From the NCBI GenBank assembly GCA_037127255.1, contig JBANSL010000012.1, positions 34,277,115 to 34,341,114 on the forward strand: DNA of 64,000 nucleotides. The letters run 5' to 3'. The position numbers and the translations under genes were made by a program. A model generated the notes under the pieces. It was not told the DNA's origin and ran no database searches. It was given only the letters and a program-made list of their open reading frames with translations. The stretch's first letter is position 1. Every line of letters starts with the position of its first letter. Below, in pieces: positions 57,441 through 64,000 of the stretch. Origin of the DNA: Persicaria tinctoria. Its lineage: Eukaryota > Streptophyta > Magnoliopsida > Caryophyllales > Polygonaceae.

Positions 57441-58277
57441 GTAGGTTAAATAATCGGTTTCAAGAAAGAAGGTAATGAATGTATTTTAACTTATTTTCAT
57501 TCGTCAAGATCATATCTAAAAATTAATCTAAAACTTAATAAGAATAAAAAAAAATCAAGACTCAAAATATCATGATAAAAATAAAATTCAATAATCCATG
57601 TAACCTCTTGGATAAAATATTTGATTTCAATTGAATCTTCTAGATGTTGCCTTTTATTTATGTATTTATGTATTTATTTCTATATTTGGTTTTGGTTGAA
57701 AATATACTTTGTAGCGTAATTATAAATGAGGGTCCGAGGATTTAAAGCTCTACTAACCACTTTTATAGCCTAACATAACATTTTTTTTAAATGAAAAAAA
57801 TAAAAGCAAACCAAAGTGTTTGTACGTAAATATTTGATAACGTGGTTTAAGTAGTTTTATAATACCTATTAGATAATATTTCAAACCTAATCATGTGAAA
57901 TTAAATTATAATATAAATAAACGTTTGGAAAATGGATCTTATCTTAGTAATATGATGATAACTGAAGTAATATTAGTTACTATAAAAAAACACTTGCCTT
58001 TATTTAGATTTTATTAAGAAAATGATTAAAAATATTAATATGATTTAGGTGGATATCTATATTGGATGAACCAACATAATTTTTTTACATATCAAACAAT
58101 TTCTTCACCAAATTAATTTAAATAAGTCGTAGTTTTTCAAAAAAATAATAATCAAATGAAATAGCAATAAATTAGTGTAATCAATAATTTAACATGTGAT
58201 CGTAATTTATCTTCAAACAATTAAATATTCAAGCATATTAGGATATTTTTAAATTAATCTGGTAGTAATCAATCATG
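57441..58277. other. AT-rich spacer
   Basis: No frame or repeat recognised. Confidence 0.4.
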
Positions 58278-58521
58278 ACTTGACAACTATTGGATTTAAT
58301 ATGGGCCTATTTCACATTGGGCCAGATTTGTACATTTTAATAAACTTTGGTTGGGCTTGGTTTGTCAGGAAAAGCCCGAAGTGCTCTTTGTCTCTTTGTT
58401 CTTTGAACAATACAAAACCGGTAATCTGTAACAACCAAGAATCAATTGAACAAATACAGAGATTTTTCCCTCGTCTTCCTCCTCTCGCTCTCTCATTCTT
58501 GAATTCAGTTGCGTTCCTTCA
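58278..58521 (+). repeat. Possible 5' LTR of a copia element
   Basis: The right end (...CCTTCA) is fixed by the primer site beginning at 58522. The left end is a guess from TGACAACTATTGG at 58278. The stretch TCTTTGTTCTTTGAACAATACAAAACC looks like a transcript leader. No 3' partner in the window. Confidence 0.4.
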
Positions 58522-58531
58522 TGGTATCAGA
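58522..58531 (+). other. Primer binding site, initiator tRNA-Met type
   Basis: TGGTATCAGA immediately follows the presumed LTR end, as in most plant copia elements, and precedes the gag start by 86 nt. Confidence 0.75.
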
Positions 58532-58617
58532 TCTCGGGTTCTGATCTCTCAGATCAGGATCTCGTTGCTCCTTCTCTTCCGCATTTTGCTTTCGTTCAGT
58601 TCCTGGTGCTTGTAGCT

Positions 58618-60204
58618 ATGGCGACAGATGAGGATCGGATTGAGCCAAGGGTTGATCCAAGGATTGATCCAAGGAGCGATCAAAACGATCCGCTCTTTCT
58701 GCATCCCAGTGATAATCCTGGCATAGTTTTGGTTACTCCAGCTTTCGATGGGAAAAATTTTGGCGAATGGAGGAGATCGGTCTTGATTGCGCTTTCAGCG
58801 AAGAATAAGCTTGGATTTCTCAATGGAGACATTCCTCGTCCAGATCCGGGATCTCCAGGTTTTCCTCAATGGAGGAGATGTAATGACATGGTGACTGCCT
58901 GGATCCTGAACAGTTTGAGCTCCGAGATCAAGAGGAGTGTGATCTACACGGAGTCTGCTCAGGGAATTTGGAGATCTTTGGTTTCCAGATTCGGAAAGGT
59001 AGGAGGAACTCGATTGTACTCACTGAAGCGAGAGATTTGTCGTGCTGAGCAAGGTACGACGTCCTTTCCTTCCTATTTCACAAAGATTAAGTCGCTTTGG
59101 GACGAGCTTGACAGTGCTCGTCATGTACCAATCTGCACCTGTGGTGCTTCTGCCGATTGGATGAAATTGATGGAGAATGAAAGGCTAATTGAGTTACTTA
59201 TGGGACTTAATGAAACCTATCTTAATGCTAGAGGATCTGTGCTTATGATGGATCCTCTCCCGAATTTAGACAGAGTCTATTCACTCTTAACCGAGGAGGA
59301 AGATCAATGGGATGTTAAGAACAATCCTGATGTCCTGGATGGCTTATCTGCTCATGCGAAATCTCAGATGAATCTCAAGACTGGTTCTCAGAATGATGGG
59401 GTGTCCAAGACACAAAACTCGTCCAAAAATGGCCATCCTACAGGCAATCAGGGAGGATCTGGAAAGGAAAGGAAACCTTTGTTTTGCACTAATTGCAAAA
59501 AGACTAACCACACAATAGACAGATGTTTCTTCATCATCGGATTTCCTCCTGGATATGGAAAGGACAAGGAGAAGAAACCTAGTGGTGATGGGAAGTTTGC
59601 AAGTAATGTAATGGGAAGCTCAAGCTCAGATTTCTCTCCCTCACAACTTGCACAGATCATGAGGCTTCTGCAGGGAGCTAATGGTGGTGGTACTGATAAG
59701 CAGCCTGTAGCAGACGACTTTGCAGGCTTCTCAAGTACCTCTCTTTCCACACAAATTTTGAATGGGAACACTTGGATTGTGGACAGTGGGGCGAGTGGCC
59801 ACATGTGTGGTGAGGCTTCCATGTTCACAACTACGTACTCTCTTACACAATCTTTTACTGTGACTCTTCCAACTGCTCAGACTACGACTGTGTCTACTGC
59901 TGGGACAGTTGAGATCATGAATGGCTTGAAATTGGATAATGTTTTGTTCATTCCCAGTTTCAAGTGCAATCTGATATCAGTTGGGAAACTGATCAAAGAT
60001 TTGCAGTGTTTTGTGTTGTTCACAAACAAAGGTTGCTATGTGCAGGGTCCTTTGATGAAGGGTCCCTTGAAGATTGGTAACCGGATTCGTGATCTCTTTC
60101 TGCTGCAATCATCCAGTTCTCATGCTCAGTCTCCCTCCATTGATTTTCAAATACCTTTTCAATTGCCACGTCGCCGTTTTGTGGGATTTTTAACCGAAAT
60201 TTAA
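58618..60204 (+). CDS. Ty1/copia Gag-protease, 3'-truncated element
   Basis: The ATG at 58618 opens a 528-codon intact frame. It has the copia gag domain (FDGKNFGEWRRSVLIALSAK, WILNSLSSEI, then LMGLNETYLNARG), a zinc knuckle CTNCKKTNHTIDRC and an aspartic protease with WIVDSGASGHMCG. Gag forms the particle that carries element RNA and the protease matures it. After about 60130 the similarity stops and some 25 unrelated codons lead to TAA. Pre-integrase, integrase, RT and RNase H are absent, and Helitron-like sequence follows. The part present has no stop or shift, so truncation is probably recent. The transcript would lack the normal 3' LTR end. Confidence 0.82.
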   Translation: MATDEDRIEPRVDPRIDPRSDQNDPLFLHPSDNPGIVLVTPAFDGKNFGEWRRSVLIALSAKNKLGFLNGDIPRPDPGSPGFPQWRRCNDMVTAWILNSLSSEIKRSVIYTESAQGIWRSLVSRFGKVGGTRLYSLKREICRAEQGTTSFPSYFTKIKSLWDELDSARHVPICTCGASADWMKLMENERLIELLMGLNETYLNARGSVLMMDPLPNLDRVYSLLTEEEDQWDVKNNPDVLDGLSAHAKSQMNLKTGSQNDGVSKTQNSSKNGHPTGNQGGSGKERKPLFCTNCKKTNHTIDRCFFIIGFPPGYGKDKEKKPSGDGKFASNVMGSSSSDFSPSQLAQIMRLLQGANGGGTDKQPVADDFAGFSSTSLSTQILNGNTWIVDSGASGHMCGEASMFTTTYSLTQSFTVTLPTAQTTTVSTAGTVEIMNGLKLDNVLFIPSFKCNLISVGKLIKDLQCFVLFTNKGCYVQGPLMKGPLKIGNRIRDLFLLQSSSSHAQSPSIDFQIPFQLPRRRFVGFLTEI

Positions 60205-60369
60205 AACCATATTATTTTTGTTAATCGGAGAATAATTTGCATACGAATTTAACATTTTTAAAATTTATTAAAAATAAAGTGGGACCACAATGAAGAATAC
60301 GCTGTCACGTAAGCTTCGTTTAAGGAGGAGTCGACATGTGGCATCTTTAGCATTTGTTTTAGTATTATA
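60205..60369 (-). mobile_element. Helitron-like 5' end (minus) abutting another copy
   Basis: Read on the minus strand from 60369: ATAATACTAAAACAAATGC, then GATGCCACATGTCGACTCC. This matches the 5' subterminal pattern of the element at 61664 (ATAATACTAAAGGAG, then a CATGTGG block). The far end is not clear. Confidence 0.45.
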
Positions 60370-60420
60370 CTAGTATAGTACCCGTACCCGAGGCACGGGG
60401 TTTTTGTTCAAGAAATGTAA
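60370..60420 (-). mobile_element. Helitron-like 3' end (minus)
   Basis: On the minus strand a hairpin CCCCGTGCCTCGGGTACGGG is followed by TACTATA and CTAG at 60373-60370. Hairpin plus CTRR is the 3' signature of Helitrons. The element body runs right, to an unknown point. Confidence 0.5.
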
Positions 60421-61663
60421 TCACGTCTACAATAACTACACAAATGATTAACATTTTTTTTACATATATAGAAAAAAATAATCGTATATAAGTTTAATAT
60501 AATAATAATAATAATCCATGGACGTAGTATTGTATATGTATCATTTCTTAATCAAAATAAATTTTTGTTAAGACGAAATTCATCACGTGCTTTGTGGGTT
60601 ATATCATAGGTTATGGCATACGTAGTAGAATTTAAACGGTGATTAATCATGGTAAATGAACAAATTATCAAAGTTAATATGATACAAAAAGGAATGCAGC
60701 TTATGAATTCAATACTCCATTCATATCTGAATAATTAGCCCATATTTGATCCTCTAACACAATCAATGATAAAAATTTATAATTTTAATAATTAATCTCA
60801 TTCGTTATGTTTGATTTCCATTACACTCTATGAATACTCCAACTTTTCATTTCGTTTTCTTCTATTCATTGATCTATTTTTTTACATCATTTACATGTTA
60901 AAATTTTTAACGGTTCATCTTTTTATTTTAAGCTTTCTTTAAAAGAGTGAAATTGACCAAATGACCAATTATTTTGATACAAATGGAGTATATATATGTC
61001 AAAGAAAGATGAGAGAATATAAGAGGATAAACTTGAGATAAATGAAAAAATAAAAGTTGTTGTATAAAAATCCAAACAAACATATGATTTACTGCTGCTG
61101 CTATTATTAGATAGACATATACCAAAAAAAAATTATTAGTTAAGATGAATAATAATGTGAGAATGAATAATAAATTTTTGAAAAAATGGCATTAATAATT
61201 TATTATATTATTTTGAAATTATATTATGTTATATTAGATTATATTGAAGTGATTTTAGCATACTGATTTATTAAGTTAAAGAAGATAAAAAAATTACTTA
61301 AATTAGATATATTAAATATTCTTTAAGAAACATCACATTGAACTATTATTAAGAGAAATAGCATTATAAATGTTCTTTATAATACTTAATTTGCAAAACT
61401 ATACTACACACAAAAAAAACATTTTAAATATCATTAGGTCTTTGGATTAGAAAAAATAATAACATTATAATAGTCATTATCACAAACTCTAAAATAAGCT
61501 CGAATCATTGTAGCATTATTTAACATTAATGTGAAAAAGTGTACAAAGGACCAAAAATAAAGAAAAAGTGTATAGAGGGGTAATTATCTATACATTAATT
61601 GTTATGCTAAAAAATAAAAAATCTCTTAAAAGTCCACCAAATAACCTATAAAATTAAAAAGTA
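60421..61663. other. AT-rich sequence, probably Helitron interior
   Basis: Very AT-rich with no frame above 65 codons. I could not locate the 5' end of the minus-strand Helitron that starts at 60370. Confidence 0.35.
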
Positions 61664-63641
61664 TCTATATTATAATACTAAAGGAGAAGTCGCCTACGAC
61701 ATGTGGTGGCTTCTCCTTTAAAGTAGGTATTTTAAATTTAATTATTTATTAATGGAGTTGTTTGGATAATTAAGTAAATTTAATTAATTAATTAATTAAA
61801 TATAATTCGGTTAAGATTTGGTCGGTTAAGATTTGGATACGAATTCAGTGGATATATTTGATATTTTAGTTGGTTAGGTTAGATATTTATCGAATAAAAT
61901 TAAAATAAAATCATATTTATTTTAATAAATCAAATATGACTTTTTTTTTGTTTAGATTTTTAATTGTGTCTCTTCTTATGTACGTTCACCATCATTTACT
62001 ATATAATCACCCTTCTTCTCACTTCCTTTACATTTTTCTTCTTATCTCTACCTCAAGTTTTTTGCATCTGTTCAAAGGATAAATTCGTACAATCATACTA
62101 ATAATACTAATCAACAATGGTGGAAATTATTGGTGAGACTCAATTTGATTTCTCGCTCTCTTTTATTTTTGTATTTTTTTTAATTTCAATTTCACATTCT
62201 CAATGTTAGATTTGTTTGTATCTCTATATTGTAATTTATTTGGTTAAGTATATAAGTCATTTGTTCATATCCCGTATTTGGTACTTGGTACTCATGTTTT
62301 ATTAGTTCATGGGTAATTGATACTATTTTATTTCAACCGATCCGCTATACGTTTGATCAAACTCTATGGGATGAAACTGATTAAAAAATATAGTAATGAA
62401 ATATCTTAATTTTCAACGAATGAAGACAGAATAGTTGAACGATGTATATCGGGTTACGATCTCCTGTGAGAATCAAAATTTGACTTTAAGTACTTGGATT
62501 ATTGTTTGTAGGAGTTACTTGACTAATTATGAACCATAATGAGTATAGTCACGAAATCAAATAAAGTGATAATCAATTGATCGACCGTTTGATGTTAATC
62601 CTTAAAAATTAACTAAGTTGATATTAATTTTTTTAAAATTCTAATTATTAAATATAAAATCGTCAATATATGTGATTATATATCTATATATTATGCTTTT
62701 GTAAATAAAAGTTTTTAGGTTAAATCCCATTAATTAATTTTGTTCCAGTTTATTTTAGTTAGTATAATTCACTTATTATATAATTTTTAATCTAAACCTA
62801 GACTCTTTTTTATTATATTTTTCTTAATTTTATTTTCAAATGAAACAAGAAAATGAATAAAGATTTGAAAAAATTAATATTTTATTCAAATCAATTAGAA
62901 GATGAGTGATTCAATTATTTTTATTTTAATCGTATGTAGTGATATGGTTTATACTCATCGTATATGATCATAAAAGTTAATAAGCTAATTTATGACGGAG
63001 GTAAATTAATTATATTAATAGTATCACAATTGAGCTGTTATTTTCACATGGTGTGCCTCCCATATGGTAATGTTATTTGCGCAATTTGAATGATAGAATA
63101 TAAATGTTGACACCTTATTTAATTATTTTTACACAGTATTATTTGAATTTTCAATTCAATCTGTTTTACTTAAAACCGAATTTGATTTTATTTGTTAAAT
63201 TAAAAAAAATAAACTCAAATATTTTTTTATTGAGCAAAATTTAACATAATCGGTTAAAATCTTTGGAGTTTTGTTGTTGTTGTTGTTGTTAAAATTCAAA
63301 TATGAAATAACTAATAAGACATTGACCTAATCCTAATAATATCTTAATATTGTAATTTTTTTTTCAAATTTACAATCTTAATCACGATCATCCTAACAAT
63401 ATCTGATATTTTTTTAATATCTAGATTTGAAAAAAAAATGATCGATTTTATTGTCTTATAATAAACACTTCTGCAAATGAAAAGGCAATGAAAGACAAAC
63501 TAACTCATTTCATACAAATGAAAAGGCAATAAAACAAAGAACTAAAATATGACATTTATTAACCTACTATAGCCAGTTATAGAGAGTTAAAAATATTTTT
63601 ATTTACAAAAGTCCTGCATAAGATGCGGGTTACTATACTAA
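61664..63641 (+). mobile_element. Non-autonomous Helitron-like element
   Basis: Begins TCTATATTATAATACTAAAG after an A and ends ...CTAA before a T, consistent with insertion between A and T. Near the 3' end the hairpin CCTGCATAAGATGCGGG precedes TTACTATACTAA. The 5' subterminal sequence AAAGGAGAAG pairs with GCTTCTCCTTT 35 bp on. No Rep/helicase frame, so non-autonomous. Inside are a leader-like stretch with an ATG at 62117 followed by a GT donor-like site, and a (TTG)n tract at 63273-63289. Length is 1978 bp. Confidence 0.6.
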
Positions 63642-64000
63642 TATAATACTAAAAAAGAAGTTATCTAACCCATGTGTCGCCTTCTCTTTTAAAGTAGGGA
63701 TTTTTAGTTAGGGATATTGATTATTAAGTTATTTTACAATTCCAATTAAAATTATATTAAAATATATACAATTATTAAAGATAACAATTAATAGCAAACA
63801 TCCGCACAAACGTTGATTGCGTAAGGATATAAGCAAATTTGCATATTTGATTGCACAAAATTAGTTGAGATATTCTCGACATTATGGTTGGTTAGTTTAG
63901 ATATTCATTGGATAAAATAAAAATTATAATATAGTTATTCATATCTTTTTAGTTAGGATATGGTTGATTTCTAATGTTTTGTTTTTTTTAAAAAATACAA
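63642..64000 (+). mobile_element. Second Helitron-like element, 5' end
   Basis: Directly after the first element's end: TATAATACTAAAAAAGAAGT, then CATGTGTCGCCTTCTCTTTT and AAAGTAGGGATTTT, matching the 5' part of the 61664 element block by block. It continues beyond the window. Confidence 0.55.

Overview
The window is nuclear DNA of a flowering plant, probably a eudicot. It holds one complete multi-exon host gene with GT-AG introns, surrounded by nested transposable elements of typical plant families (Sirevirus-like Ty1/copia, Athila-like Ty3/gypsy, LARD, LINE, MULE, hAT-like and PIF/Harbinger-like MITEs, Helitron-like ends). I cannot name the species. Everything below was read by eye; homology calls rest on recognised motifs, not on searches.

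Layout. 1-5589: the 3' part of a decayed Sirevirus-type copia element (pre-integrase remnant, RT-RNase H, envelope-like ORF, 3' LTR). 5620-6913: a truncated old LTR. 7355-7935: a LINE tail. 7949-8919: a minus-strand exonuclease (SDN-type) pseudogene. 9261-10225: a PIF/Harbinger-like MITE. 11976-14850: a LINE split by a solo LTR (13286-14635). 15354-18250: a MULE end, a CGGGT-rich hAT-like MITE and small fragments, including a CBP60-like first exon. 18340-19925: a GTCACC minisatellite. 20242-29536: a very young, structurally complete, minus-strand Athila-type element that encodes Gag and protease but no polymerase. 30999-37583: the starch phosphatase gene SEX4. 38242-42493: a Pack-MULE carrying a COG6 fragment. 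43973-44363: a palindrome-rich MITE. 44820-57440: a LINE interrupted by an 11.5-kb LARD with no coding capacity. 58278-60204: a 3'-truncated copia Gag-protease unit. 60340-64000: Helitron-like elements joined head to tail.

How the parts relate. SEX4 is the only gene I judge functional: 14 exons, 376 codons, intact CX5R active site and a carbohydrate-binding module. The two large recent insertions (9.3 and 11.5 kb) lack a polymerase and would need enzymes in trans, but the 9.3-kb element keeps an intact 965-codon Gag-protease frame, LTRs differing at six positions and a CACAG target duplication.

The most unusual signal is in that 9.3-kb element. A decamer TCGAnnTCGA occurs in doublets 20-22 bp apart, seven doublets per LTR, with more in the 3' non-coding part. 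Inside the Gag frame the same DNA word encodes a repeated (V/L)D(L/I)DK peptide. Degenerate versions persist in an older relative at 6.3-6.5 kb.
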